A stretch of DNA of 64,000 bases, taken from positions 1-64,000 of the forward strand of contig JABFGH010000001.1 in assembly GCA_013112585.1 (NCBI GenBank). Reading direction: 5' to 3'. This document shows, in pieces, positions 10,746 through 20,090 of this stretch. Below the pieces are notes generated by a model. It was given only the letters and a program-made list of their open reading frames with translations, did no database searches and had not been told where the DNA came from. Each line of letters starts with the position of its first letter. Position 1 is the stretch's first letter. This DNA is from Ignavibacteriota bacterium (GTDB taxonomy: Bacteria > Bacteroidota > Ignavibacteria > Ignavibacteriales > Melioribacteraceae). Position numbers and translations under genes: made by a program.

Positions 10746-10746
10746 T

Positions 10747-11079
10747 ATGAAACTGCTGCTTTCTATTTTAGCACTCCTTTTATTTTTTTCATGTGATGAT
10801 GAAGCGGATGTGGATGTTGACACAATTTCAAAAATTTATGTTGACCTTCTAGTTGCAGAAGAAACTTACCGCGGTCATTCCGATTCACTTATTCAAAAGA
10901 GAGAAGATATTTTTGCTGAATACAATAAAACTGAAGAGGAATACAATAATACTTTTATGCAGATGAAAAATAACCAGAAAATTTGGAATGATTTTTTTGA
11001 AGCTTCATTAGCTTATTTGGATACTTTACGGGCAAGAGGAACTAACGTAAAGATTGATTCTTCGCAAGTACGACTCTGA
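10747..11079 (+). CDS. Small lipoprotein, DUF4296-like
   Basis: A 110-aa lipoprotein. The start is placed at ATG 10747, two bases after the rhomboid stop, because this gives the signal peptide MKLLLSILALLLFFSC with lipobox Cys at about residue 16. The mature part is helical and acidic: a DTISKIYVDLLVAEE segment, then SLIQKREDIFAEYNKTEEEYNNTF and a final helix. This pattern (short lipoprotein, early helix, a 'Y..T..EY..TF' segment, one long C-terminal helix) resembles the Bacteroidota DUF4296 family, which has no known function. The end overlaps the convergent recQ gene by 38 nt. Confidence 0.75.
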   Translation: MKLLLSILALLLFFSCDDEADVDVDTISKIYVDLLVAEETYRGHSDSLIQKREDIFAEYNKTEEEYNNTFMQMKNNQKIWNDFFEASLAYLDTLRARGTNVKIDSSQVRL

Positions 11080-13624
11080 TTTTTGCATAGGAAATATTGG
11101 AGGGTAGAGCACTCTTTATTTCTTTCAAATTTCGCATCCCTTTTTTAATCTCATTTTCAATCTGTTCTATCTCATTTTTATTTATAAGTTTTTCAATTCC
11201 TACTTCAGGCATATATTCAATAATCGTTTCAATCTGAATTGAGATAATAGATTCCGGTGCTTTTAATAATGAAGCAATATCCTCCAAGGGATAACCTTTG
11301 GTAAGCAGCTCAAAAGTTGAAACTATATTCTTAGGTAAATTAGCTTTACCCAATCTTTCAGTTTTATTTTCAGCGGGCTTAAACTCATGTAATATTTCTA
11401 AAAATTCTTCACCTACTTTGTTAAATGTTCTACGTTTAAATCCTTCAATGGATAAAAGCTCATCTGTGGTTTGGGGCTTTACATCGGCAATTTTCCGCAG
11501 CAGTTCATCTGAACAAATTATCTGTGCATTCTGACTAAACTTTGAAGCAGCTTCTTTACGAGCCTGCCTCAGTTTATTGAATAGTTCAAGTTTAATTTCG
11601 TAATCGGGTTTATCATCATTTTTACTTACCGGTTCGGCAAGCAGTTCCTTTCCCTTTTCATTTAAGTACACATAACTGGTGTCAAGGTAAATTAGCTCTT
11701 TCTTCATAAGTCTATCAATGGAATCTTCCAAGTCTCTAATATCATAGAGTGTTAGCGACCCGTATGTTGAAAAGTCCCTTGCATAATGTTTAAGTGAAGT
11801 ACCGTTAAGTATTTTTGAAAGCTCTCCCTTTTTAATGCGTCCTTTAGATTCATGAATTGTTTGAATAATAATTTCCTGCACATAATTTAATGATGCAGTT
11901 TCCTCGGCATTTTTTCCGGTGCAGTTATCACATTTTCTGCATTTATATTCCAGATCAACTTGACCGAAATATTCAAGAATTAAAGCAAGCCGGCATCTGG
12001 AAGACATTGCATAGTCAACCATTTCCATCAATTTTGCTTCAGCTATAAGTTCTCGTTTCAATAAACTCTCTTCGTCAATTTTCAGTTTTGCAGCATCAAC
12101 CCGCTCATGCAGCAAATCAATTTCTTTAAAACGGGAGGGCTTATAATAAGTGATAATTCCGCTTCTGTGCAGATTATCCAAAGCATCCGAAAGCATGCCT
12201 GCACTGCATTCTAAATCTTCCGAAATTTCCTGAAGATCAAAGAGCATTTCCCGTAATAAAATTTCCGAACCGAATTTTTTGAGCAGAAAGATTATCAAGT
12301 CGCGCAGAAAAACATTTTGAAGATTGCCGGTGTAATTCTGCAATTGTTTTTTATCCAGCAGAAATTTTACTTTGCTTTTCCTCTTTAGCGTTGGATGGGA
12401 AACCAAACTGCCGGAAGATTCCAGCGTATTAAGTGCAGCGTTAATTTTTGAAGGAGAAAAATTATTTACACCAAGAAATTTTAAGAGTTCGTCATCAAGG
12501 GGAATAGGGGCATCATTTTTACTGCCGACAGATATTTTTCCAATATCGCAAATTGCGTTGTAGATAAACTTTATTTCTTCTGCGCTTGGGAAAGAATTTG
12601 AGAGTATAAATTTTTGAACATGCTTATCCTTTGCGCTGTAAAACAAAACCGCGTTCGAATCTTTACCGTCTCTCCCTGCTCTTCCAATTTCCTGATAATA
12701 GTTTTCGAGAGAAGAGGGAATTGATGTATGAATTACAAGCCGGATATCATTTTTGTCAATACCCATTCCAAAAGCATTTGTTGCGGTAATTACTTTTTTT
12801 CTTCCTTCTAAAAAATCATCTTGAATTACTCTGCGCAACTCGTTGCTCAATCCGGCATGATAATAATCAGCATCAATTTTATTCAGCTTCAAATAATTTG
12901 AAACAGCCTCTGCTTCCTTTCTTGTTGATGAATAAACTATTGCCGGTGTTCCGAATTCTTTAATTATCTCAAGTGTCTTTTCTTTTTTAAAAGTAGTGTG
13001 AATTACATGAAGCGAGAGATTGTCACGTTCAAATCCCTTAACAAAAGTCTTGGGCTTTTTGAAACCCAATTGCTTGATAATATCTTTTCTTACTTCGGGC
13101 GTTGCCGTAGCAGTAAATGCCGAAATCTTTTGAACTCCCGTGAACTCGCAGAAGTCTTTAAGTCTTGTGTAGCTTGGTCTAAAGCTATGTCCCCACTCAC
13201 TGATGCAATGTGCTTCATCTACAAAAATATATTCAGGGCTCAAACTTTTAATTCTTGCAGCAAACTCTCTATTCTCAAGTCGTTCCGGTGCTAAGTATAG
13301 TAATTTTATTTCACCCTGATTAATTTGATTTAAAACTTTCTCGGTGGCTTGGTAGTCTAAAGAACTGTTAATAAATGCAGCTATTTCATTTTTTTCATTT
13401 ATTGAAGAAACTTGATCCTGCATCAAAGCAATAAGGGGTGATATAACAATTGAGAAGGAGTTACCTAAAAGCGCCGGAATTTGATAGCATAGAGATTTAC
13501 CCGCACCGGTAGCCAAAACGGCTAAAACATTATTGCCCTCAATAATGCTATTAATTATTTCTTCCTGACCTTCTCGAAAAGTTGAATAGCCGAAATATTT
13601 ATTTAGCGCTTCGTAAATTGTCAT
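11042..13624 (-). CDS. recQ: ATP-dependent DNA helicase RecQ
   Basis: An 860-aa 3'-5' superfamily 2 helicase for DNA repair and recombination. The helicase core has motif I TGAGKSLCYQ, the RecQ-specific DEAHCISEWGHSFRPSY, SAFTATATP, and motif VI QEIGRAGRDG. The RQC zinc-binding Cys cluster CRKCDNC lies near residue 555, with an upstream Cys in SSRCRL. An HRDC domain follows at about 660-740 (LRQARKEAASKF...DELLSIEGFK). The extra C-terminal 110 residues contain a helical repeat like that of long Bacteroidota RecQ proteins. The gene is convergent with the small lipoprotein and divergent from the ABC operon, with only 89 bp between starts. Confidence 0.95.
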   Translation of the reverse strand: MTIYEALNKYFGYSTFREGQEEIINSIIEGNNVLAVLATGAGKSLCYQIPALLGNSFSIVISPLIALMQDQVSSINEKNEIAAFINSSLDYQATEKVLNQINQGEIKLLYLAPERLENREFAARIKSLSPEYIFVDEAHCISEWGHSFRPSYTRLKDFCEFTGVQKISAFTATATPEVRKDIIKQLGFKKPKTFVKGFERDNLSLHVIHTTFKKEKTLEIIKEFGTPAIVYSSTRKEAEAVSNYLKLNKIDADYYHAGLSNELRRVIQDDFLEGRKKVITATNAFGMGIDKNDIRLVIHTSIPSSLENYYQEIGRAGRDGKDSNAVLFYSAKDKHVQKFILSNSFPSAEEIKFIYNAICDIGKISVGSKNDAPIPLDDELLKFLGVNNFSPSKINAALNTLESSGSLVSHPTLKRKSKVKFLLDKKQLQNYTGNLQNVFLRDLIIFLLKKFGSEILLREMLFDLQEISEDLECSAGMLSDALDNLHRSGIITYYKPSRFKEIDLLHERVDAAKLKIDEESLLKRELIAEAKLMEMVDYAMSSRCRLALILEYFGQVDLEYKCRKCDNCTGKNAEETASLNYVQEIIIQTIHESKGRIKKGELSKILNGTSLKHYARDFSTYGSLTLYDIRDLEDSIDRLMKKELIYLDTSYVYLNEKGKELLAEPVSKNDDKPDYEIKLELFNKLRQARKEAASKFSQNAQIICSDELLRKIADVKPQTTDELLSIEGFKRRTFNKVGEEFLEILHEFKPAENKTERLGKANLPKNIVSTFELLTKGYPLEDIASLLKAPESIISIQIETIIEYMPEVGIEKLINKNEIEQIENEIKKGMRNLKEIKSALPSNISYAKIRVVLAKNQSLR

Positions 13625-13713
13625 ATTTTTTATTCTGATGGATCATTGGGTTTGTTAAAATTACATAAAAGACTATTTTAAAATAACACAAATTAAAACA
13701 TTGCGAAATTTTA

Positions 13714-14634
13714 ATGCTCAAGATCAGCAATATTTCTAAAAGATTCGGCAGAATTGATGCACTAAAAAATATTGACCTGGAGATTGAACAAGGTGAATTT
13801 TTTGGACTGCTTGGTCCGAACGGTGCAGGCAAATCCACTTTGATGGATATTATTATTGGGTATCATAAACCGGATACAGGCACTTTGTTTTTTGAAAATG
13901 AAATAATCATTCCCGAAAAACTCGTCACCCGTTATAAATTCGGATATGTTCCGCAAGAGATTTCATTATATCAAGAATTATCGGCACACCAAAATTTAAA
14001 GATTTTCGGCAGCATTTATAAAATGAGTTCAAAGGAATTAGATAGAAAGATTGCTAAGGTTTTAGAACTTGTAAAATTAAGTGAAAGAAAAAATGATACA
14101 GTGAAAGATTTTTCAGGCGGAATGAAAAGAAGATTAAATCTTGCCGCTTCAATACTTCATGATCCTCAAATAATCCTTTGTGATGAGCCTACAGTCGGGA
14201 TTGACCCTCAATCACGCAACGCAATTTTTGATATGCTGCATCAGCTTAATCAGAATGGGAAGACAATTATTTATACAACTCATTATATGGAAGAAGCTGA
14301 AAGGCTTTGCTCCAAGCTGGCTATAATTGATGAAGGAAAAATAATTGCTAACGGTTCACTTAATGATCTCATAAAATTATCTGAAAAAAGAGAAACAATT
14401 CGTGTACGGAAAACGTCAGGTATTATAAGTAAGGCAGATTTCTTAAAATCACTCGGGGATGTTATAGAATTGGATTATTATTTCGAGATCAGAACGGAGG
14501 AAAAGGGCAAACAGAATTCCGAGCTATTTTTAAATTTAGAAAAGGAAGGGATTCCCCCGGAACTGATTGAATTGCGAAAGTCATCCTTGGAAGATGTGTT
14601 TTTAAACTTAACCGGCAGGAGTTTAAGAGATTGA
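13714..14634 (+). CDS. ABC transporter ATP-binding protein (export, DrrA/CcmA-like)
   Basis: A 306-aa nucleotide-binding subunit of an ABC-2 exporter. It has Walker A GPNGAGKST (about residue 36), Q-loop YVPQEISLY, signature FSGGMKRRLNLA and Walker B IILCDEPTVGIDP, with switch His in YTTHYMEEAE. The 80-residue C-terminal extension is usual for DrrA/NatA types. It is the first gene of a tightly packed four-gene operon (13714-17722). The stop TGA overlaps the TTG start of the permease in TTGA, implying translational coupling. Substrate not predictable. Confidence 0.93.
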   Translation: MLKISNISKRFGRIDALKNIDLEIEQGEFFGLLGPNGAGKSTLMDIIIGYHKPDTGTLFFENEIIIPEKLVTRYKFGYVPQEISLYQELSAHQNLKIFGSIYKMSSKELDRKIAKVLELVKLSERKNDTVKDFSGGMKRRLNLAASILHDPQIILCDEPTVGIDPQSRNAIFDMLHQLNQNGKTIIYTTHYMEEAERLCSKLAIIDEGKIIANGSLNDLIKLSEKRETIRVRKTSGIISKADFLKSLGDVIELDYYFEIRTEEKGKQNSELFLNLEKEGIPPELIELRKSSLEDVFLNLTGRSLRD

Positions 14635-15953
14635 AAATAATATTTAATTTACTTCTGAAAGATTACATCCGTTATTTTAACGATAAGCCGGCAATACTAA
14701 TTACATTCGCAGTCCCTATAGTTTTAATTATTATTTTCGGCAGCATATACGGCGGGGGCGGATCACCGCGCGGAAAAGTTAAAATTATTTTTGTGAATGA
14801 GAGCAATAATGAAATATCAAAAATAATAGAGGCAAAACTTGATTCATCATCAATGATTCAGTTGGTAAAAAAATATACACCCGAAAATGAAAAAACTCCA
14901 ACGTTCATTGATGAAGAAAAAGCAAAACAATTTGTTCGGGAGGGTAAGCGTTCCGCAGCTTTAATTTTACCAAATGACTTTTTTGCCGATACATCCTCAT
15001 CATTAAAGTTTAAATTCTTTTACGACCCCAAAAATGAAATTGAATCGCAGATAATTCAAGCATCAATTCAACAGACGATAATGATGCAGATATCCGACCT
15101 TTTGCCGGTTTTAATGCAGCGTAAAGCACGTGACTTATTGGGCGGGGAAGAGGCGGAAAAATTTAAGAATAAGCTCGGAAGTGTAATTGGCGAGTACTTT
15201 GATGTTTCCGCCGATACAATTGTTGACGCAATGACAAATTTTAAACCAGGCAGCAGCTCCGGTTTCAGCAGCAGTGATTCCAATGAGACAAATATTTTAA
15301 GTGACATTATTAAATTTGAAAGTGAACAGCTTGTAGGAATGGAAATAAGTAATCCGGGAGTAACAAGAATTGTAGGCGGCTGGGCAATGATGTTTTTACT
15401 TTTCACATTAACCGCTACAGCAACTTCACTTTTCGAGGAGAAACAAGAAGGATCATTAAAAAGGTTGATGTGCATGCCGGTAAAACGCTCGCATATTTTA
15501 TGGAGCAAATATATCTTTTCTATTTCACTTGGTGTTGTGCAGCTTTTTACAATGTTTATTTTTGCATGGCTATTTTATGATGTCGATATTTTTTCAAATT
15601 TCCTCAACTTGCTGATCGTAGTAATTGCATCCGCTTCAGCAGCGGTAGCATTTGGAATGATAATCACATCCTTTGCTAAAAGTATTAATCAGGCAAGCGG
15701 AATTGCTACACTAATAATTTTAGTAATGTCGGCGCTCGGCGGTTCTTGGTTTCCAATTGTATTTTTTCCCGAGTGGATACAGGTGATTGCAAAAGGAACA
15801 ATTACTTACTGGTCGGTAGAGGCTTTTCTGCAAGTACTTTGGCGGCAGGCTGATTTTTCCGCCATTGCTCTTCATGTTTTAATTTTATTTTCCACAGCGT
15901 TTATTGTAAACTTTTATTCATTAATCCGTTTTAAAAGCGGAAAAATCTTTTAG
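14631..15953 (+). CDS. ABC-2 type transporter permease
   Basis: A 440-aa membrane partner of the preceding ATPase. One N-terminal transmembrane helix (about 21-40) is followed by a large extracytoplasmic domain of about 210 residues, and then five helices from about residue 250 to the end (MMFLLFTLTATATSLF, LGVVQLFTMFIFAWLF, LLIVVIASASAAVAFGM and others). This is the layout of the ABC-2 permease family with a YhgE/NatB-like ectodomain. The TTG start overlaps the upstream stop by 4 nt. The next ATPase gene starts 6 nt after its stop. Confidence 0.9.
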   Translation: MKIIFNLLLKDYIRYFNDKPAILITFAVPIVLIIIFGSIYGGGGSPRGKVKIIFVNESNNEISKIIEAKLDSSSMIQLVKKYTPENEKTPTFIDEEKAKQFVREGKRSAALILPNDFFADTSSSLKFKFFYDPKNEIESQIIQASIQQTIMMQISDLLPVLMQRKARDLLGGEEAEKFKNKLGSVIGEYFDVSADTIVDAMTNFKPGSSSGFSSSDSNETNILSDIIKFESEQLVGMEISNPGVTRIVGGWAMMFLLFTLTATATSLFEEKQEGSLKRLMCMPVKRSHILWSKYIFSISLGVVQLFTMFIFAWLFYDVDIFSNFLNLLIVVIASASAAVAFGMIITSFAKSINQASGIATLIILVMSALGGSWFPIVFFPEWIQVIAKGTITYWSVEAFLQVLWRQADFSAIALHVLILFSTAFIVNFYSLIRFKSGKIF

Positions 15954-15959
15954 GCTAAA

Positions 15960-16907
15960 ATGAATCCAATTGAAATAACTCAATTAAGTAAAATATTTAA
16001 TCCAAGTAGTGAATCAAAAAAAGTTACAGCACTCGATAATGTATCGCTTAATGTTGAACAAGGCTCAATTTACGGTCTGCTTGGTCCAAATGGTGCCGGT
16101 AAAACAACAATGGTAAAAATACTTTTGGGAATAACGTTTGCAACTTCCGGCGAAGCAAAAATACTTGGTACCTCCATCAGTGATTTTCAAGTAAAAAACA
16201 GAGTAGGGTACTTGCCCGAAAATCATAAATTCCCAAATTACTTGAATGGTGAAGATGTTTTAAAATATTATGCAAAACTCGGCGGTGTAAATTCAACTAA
16301 CGGCGAGTTAATGAATAAAATTGATGAGCTGCTTGACCTTGTAAAAATGCGTCAATGGAAAAAGATGAAGATCAAAAAATATTCTAAAGGTATGATGCAG
16401 AGATTAGGTTTAGCGCAAGCACTGATCAATGATCCAGAATTAATATTTTTAGATGAACCGACTGACGGTGTTGACCCGATTGGACGAAAAGAAATTAGAG
16501 ATATTCTTTCCGACTTAAAAAGTGAGGGTAAAACAATTTTTGTTAATAGTCACTTACTTTCTGAAGTTGAGTTAGTTTCCGATAGAGTTGCGATTTTGAA
16601 CTTAGGTAAATTAATTAGAGAAGGCACAGTTGATGAACTTACATCGAGTAAAGAAATTTATAAAATTCAAATTGATGAAGAAGTGAGCGAAGATTTTTAT
16701 TCCACTTCACTTGCCAATTTTCAAATTCAAAAAAGCAGCGGAAATACTTTTGAAACATTAATAGCAGATAATGATCAATTAAATAATTTGATAGATAAAC
16801 TTCGCTCGGAAAACAAAACAATTAAATCAATGGTACCTCTTAAAAATTCGTTAGAGGATATTTTTATTTCACTAATAGCCGATTCAAACAAAAATTCAAA
16901 ATTATGA
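15960..16907 (+). CDS. ABC transporter ATP-binding protein
   Basis: A second export-type ABC ATPase, 315 aa. Walker A is GPNGAGKTT, the signature is YSKGMMQRLGLA (a KG in place of the usual GG, common in this subgroup), Walker B is LIFLDEPTDGVDP and the switch His is in NSHLLSEVE. It is paired with the following permease, which it overlaps by ATGA. Two complete ABC pairs in one operon could form two exporters or one mixed complex. Confidence 0.92.
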   Translation: MNPIEITQLSKIFNPSSESKKVTALDNVSLNVEQGSIYGLLGPNGAGKTTMVKILLGITFATSGEAKILGTSISDFQVKNRVGYLPENHKFPNYLNGEDVLKYYAKLGGVNSTNGELMNKIDELLDLVKMRQWKKMKIKKYSKGMMQRLGLAQALINDPELIFLDEPTDGVDPIGRKEIRDILSDLKSEGKTIFVNSHLLSEVELVSDRVAILNLGKLIREGTVDELTSSKEIYKIQIDEEVSEDFYSTSLANFQIQKSSGNTFETLIADNDQLNNLIDKLRSENKTIKSMVPLKNSLEDIFISLIADSNKNSKL

Positions 16908-17722
16908 AAAACATTTTACTTACAGCGCAGCTAACTTTACGTGAAGCATTATCAAGAAAAATATTCATTGCTTTCGGAGGAATATCAACATTTATATTGC
17001 TCATATTTGCACTCCTATTTATATTTTTGAATCCCGAAGAATTCACCGGCATGGTAAAATCTCCGGGAGAAACCATTGATTTTACAAAGGAAATAGCCTA
17101 CGGACTTAAACTGCTCGTTGTTGCACCGCTATTCGGACTGGGTATTTTCCTTTCAATATTTTCAGCCTCCAGCTTTATTCCTAATATGCTGGAGAAAGGG
17201 AATATTGATTTACTCCTCTCAAAACCTCTTTCAAGGCATCAACTAATTATTGGTAAATTTTTAGGCGGGTTAGCTGTCGTAGCCTTAAATATTGCTTATG
17301 CTGTAATCGGTTTCTGGATTTTAGTCGGATTAAAATTTGGTGTTTGGGATGCCGATTTTCTGTTGACAATATTTTCTATAACATTTGCATTTGCATCGCT
17401 CTATTCACTAATAATCTTAATCGGAATTATAACACGAAGCTCAATTCTTGCAATGATGCTCAGTTATATAATATTTTTCATTTTATCGCCTGTTCTTAAT
17501 ATGCGCGATTCTATTAACGCAGTAGTTGACAGCAGCTTCCTAAAAGGAATATTAGATATTCTCTACTATATTCTACCAAAAATTACCGAGCTTGGGAATT
17601 TAACAACCGAGTTGTGCATTGGGGAAGGTATTAATCAATGGCAGCCAATCTTAACATCTTTTCTATTTATGATTCTCACTCTTTACGGCGGTATTTTCAT
17701 CTTTAGTAAAAAAGATTATTAA
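16904..17722 (+). CDS. ABC transporter permease, NosY/ABC-2 type
   Basis: A 272-aa permease with six predicted transmembrane helices (ISTFILLIFALLFIFL, LLVVAPLFGLGIFLSIFSA, LGGLAVVALNIAYAVIGFWI, LTIFSITFAFASLYSLIIL, ILAMMLSYIIFFILSPV and a C-terminal helix). The motif MLEKGNIDLLLSKPLSR between helices 2 and 3 is typical of NosY-like permeases. The start overlaps the stop of the preceding ATPase (ATGA). It is the last gene of the operon and is followed by a 10-bp perfect inverted repeat. Confidence 0.88.
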   Translation: MKNILLTAQLTLREALSRKIFIAFGGISTFILLIFALLFIFLNPEEFTGMVKSPGETIDFTKEIAYGLKLLVVAPLFGLGIFLSIFSASSFIPNMLEKGNIDLLLSKPLSRHQLIIGKFLGGLAVVALNIAYAVIGFWILVGLKFGVWDADFLLTIFSITFAFASLYSLIILIGIITRSSILAMMLSYIIFFILSPVLNMRDSINAVVDSSFLKGILDILYYILPKITELGNLTTELCIGEGINQWQPILTSFLFMILTLYGGIFIFSKKDY

Positions 17723-17749
17723 TCAGCTTTTTTGACTCAAAATCAACTG

Positions 17750-17780
17750 AATTAAATGGTACAGAAATTGCCATTTAATT
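17750..17780. terminator. Inverted repeat after the ABC operon
   Basis: AATTAAATGG (17750-17759) and CCATTTAATT (17771-17780) are perfect 10-bp arms around an 11-nt loop. Only a short GGTTTTG follows, so this may be a weak terminator or an operator for hbd, which starts 78 bp downstream. Confidence 0.5.
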
Positions 17781-17857
17781 GGTTTTGCATGTCCAATAAT
17801 CTGAAAAAAATTTATATTTGATTATTAAAAATTACATATTCTAAAAACGGGTTTATA

Positions 17858-18793
17858 ATGAGTAGAGAAAAACTAAAACTTAAAGATTTGTTAGGCGGTA
17901 TTAAGCCTGATAATGAAGATGGAAGAATTGAAGATGTAGCGATAATTGGTGCCGGCGTAATGGGGCAGGGTATTGCGCACTCCATATCCGCCGCAGGATT
18001 AGATGTGCTGATAATTGAAAAAAATGATAAGCATTTAAAATCTGCCCAGGATCTATTAAGTGCAAACTTAAAAAGAGAAATTTCGCGATGGGCAATGACA
18101 GAAAGTGAAATGAAATCTATTTTAAGCAGAATTAAATGGTCCCTGGAAATTGAAGATGTGAAAAATGCAGATATTATTATTGAATCTGTGGAAGAAAATT
18201 TTCAGTTAAAGCGTTTGATTTTTAAGAAACTTGATGAAATTGCAAAACCGCACACAATTTTTGTGTCCAACACATCAACTTTAAGTCTTACAAAAATTAG
18301 TGAAATAACAAACAGAAGCGATAAAATTATTGGCATGCACTTTCTTAATCCGGTACCCAAAGTACCCCTGGTAGAATTAATAAGGGGAATGGACACATCG
18401 GATAAGACAGTTCAAATTGCAAAAGAGTTTGCAGCAAAAATAAAAAAGACAGCAGTTGAAGTTTATGAATATCCCGGCTTTGTAACTACGCGCGCAATTG
18501 TACCATTGTTAAATGAAGCTATGTATATTCTTCTGGAAGGTGTTGCTTCGGCAGACGATATTGATACCGCAATGAGGCTCGGTTACAATTTCCAATTAGG
18601 ACCCTTGGAAATGGCAGACTCGATGGGATTAGACGAAGTACTTACATGGATGGAACAACTATGGGGTACATTAGGCGAACCGAGATATAGACCATGCCCA
18701 ATATTGCGTAAACTGGTTAGAGAAAGAAAACTCGGCAAAAAAGTCGGTGAAGGTTTCTTTAAGTACAATTCAGAAGGAAAAAAAATAAGTTAA
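17858..18793 (+). CDS. hbd: 3-hydroxybutyryl-CoA dehydrogenase
   Basis: A 311-aa cytoplasmic 3-hydroxyacyl-CoA dehydrogenase interconverting acetoacetyl-CoA and 3-hydroxybutyryl-CoA. It has a Rossmann motif VAIIGAGVMGQGIAHS about 28 residues from the start, catalytic motif GMHFLNPVPKVPLVEL (His about 165), the conserved Glu/Asn region GFVTTRAIVPLLNEA, and C-terminal GPLEMADSMGLD and GKKVGEGFF. It carries a 25-residue N-terminal extension before the fold. It is 17 nt upstream of ackA, suggesting joint expression in acyl-CoA/acetate metabolism. It could serve butyrate-type fermentation, beta-oxidation or polyhydroxyalkanoate use, and the window does not decide which. Confidence 0.9.
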   Translation: MSREKLKLKDLLGGIKPDNEDGRIEDVAIIGAGVMGQGIAHSISAAGLDVLIIEKNDKHLKSAQDLLSANLKREISRWAMTESEMKSILSRIKWSLEIEDVKNADIIIESVEENFQLKRLIFKKLDEIAKPHTIFVSNTSTLSLTKISEITNRSDKIIGMHFLNPVPKVPLVELIRGMDTSDKTVQIAKEFAAKIKKTAVEVYEYPGFVTTRAIVPLLNEAMYILLEGVASADDIDTAMRLGYNFQLGPLEMADSMGLDEVLTWMEQLWGTLGEPRYRPCPILRKLVRERKLGKKVGEGFFKYNSEGKKIS

Positions 18794-18810
18794 AAGTTTA
18801 AGAGGAACAA

Positions 18811-20040
18811 ATGAAAATTCTTGTTTTAAATTGCGGAAGTTCATCAATAAAATATCAGTTTATTGATACGGTTGAAGAGATTGCATTAGCAAAAGGATTA
18901 GTTGAAAGAATTGGAATGGGCAGCGCTGTTTTAACCCATACGCCGCACGGAAAAGAAAAAATTAGAATCGTTGGTGAAATTTTAGATCACAGTATTGCAA
19001 TTGAATATGTTATTGCAGTGCTGCTAAGCCCAAACCACGGAGTGATAAAAGATAAAAAGGAAATAGATGCAGTAGGACATAGAGTAGTTCATGGCGGCGA
19101 AACCTTCTCGGGCTCTGTGCTGATTACCGATGATGTTATGAAAGCCCTTAAGGATAATATTGAATTAGCGCCGCTTCATAATCCGCCTAATATTAGCGGA
19201 GTTGAAGCTGCAAAAATGCACATGCCGAATATACCCCAATGCGGTGTGTTCGATACATCTTTCCATCAATCTATGGAACCAAAAGCATATTTATACGGAC
19301 TTCCCTATGAGTTGTATAAAAGATATAAAATAAGACGATATGGATTTCATGGAACCTCTCATAGATATGTATCGCAAAGGGCAGCCGAACTTATGGGTAA
19401 ACCTTATGAAGAATTAAAAATTATTACTGCACACCTTGGCAACGGTGCAAGTATGGCTGCAATAAATTGCGGTAAATCAGTTGATACTTCAATGGGATTT
19501 ACTCCCTTAGAAGGATTAGTAATGGGTACAAGATGCGGTGATATTGATCCGGCTCTTATAACTTACATTATGGGTAAAGAAGGATTATCTCTCGTTGAAA
19601 TGAATACTTTGCTTAATAAGCACAGCGGCATGATAGGATTAAGCGGTGAAAGCAGCGATATGCGTGAAATAGAAGAAGCTGTTGATGAAGGAAATAAAAA
19701 GGCGATAGTTGCATTAGATTTATACAATTATAGAATTAAAAAATATGTAGGCGCTTATGCTGCTGCAATGGGCGGAGTAGATGCTTTAGTATTTACCGGC
19801 GGCGTTGGTGAAAATTCTATATCAACCAGAAAAGCTGTTTGCGAAGAGATGAATTACATGGGAATGGAAATAGATAATAATAAAAATGAAAATGCAAAGG
19901 GCGAAATGGACATCGCCGCTGATGATTCCAAAGTTAGAATTTTTAGAATTCCTACAAATGAGGAGTTAGTGATTGCGAAAGATACAGAGCAGATTGTTAA
20001 CGAAATGAAGAAGAAGATTGAAGAAACTGCAAGTGTTTAA
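18811..20040 (+). CDS. ackA: Acetate kinase
   Basis: A 409-aa cytoplasmic enzyme that makes ATP and acetate from acetyl phosphate. Family motifs are the N-terminal NCGSSSIKYQ, GHRVVHGGE, FDTSFHQSM, YGFHGTSHRYVS, AHLGNGASMAA and the C-terminal FTGGVGENS with the final IPTNEELVIAKDT. AGAGGAAC precedes the ATG. The usual partner phosphotransacetylase is not in this window. A strong terminator follows directly. Confidence 0.97.
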   Translation: MKILVLNCGSSSIKYQFIDTVEEIALAKGLVERIGMGSAVLTHTPHGKEKIRIVGEILDHSIAIEYVIAVLLSPNHGVIKDKKEIDAVGHRVVHGGETFSGSVLITDDVMKALKDNIELAPLHNPPNISGVEAAKMHMPNIPQCGVFDTSFHQSMEPKAYLYGLPYELYKRYKIRRYGFHGTSHRYVSQRAAELMGKPYEELKIITAHLGNGASMAAINCGKSVDTSMGFTPLEGLVMGTRCGDIDPALITYIMGKEGLSLVEMNTLLNKHSGMIGLSGESSDMREIEEAVDEGNKKAIVALDLYNYRIKKYVGAYAAAMGGVDALVFTGGVGENSISTRKAVCEEMNYMGMEIDNNKNENAKGEMDIAADDSKVRIFRIPTNEELVIAKDTEQIVNEMKKKIEETASV

Positions 20041-20061
20041 AAGTGGAAAATAGATTGATTA

Positions 20062-20090
20062 GAAACCTCGCAAGTTGCGGGGTTTTTTTA
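20062..20090 (+). terminator. Intrinsic terminator after ackA
   Basis: CCTCGC (20066-20071) pairs with GCGGGG (20077-20082) with one wobble pair around AAGTT, and is followed by seven T. The T tract contains the stop codon of the convergent metallophosphoesterase gene. Confidence 0.85.

Noticed and set aside
15068-15508. 146-codon frame on the minus strand within the ABC permease
   Set aside because: Shadow of a well-supported permease gene with no independent signal.
13714-17722. Antibiotic-export or bacteriocin cluster
   Set aside because: Two complete ABC pairs are present, but there is no precursor peptide, modification enzyme or immunity gene, so no special role can be claimed.
20062-20090. 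Riboswitch-like structure after ackA
   Set aside because: It is a simple stem with a T tract and is best explained as an intrinsic terminator.
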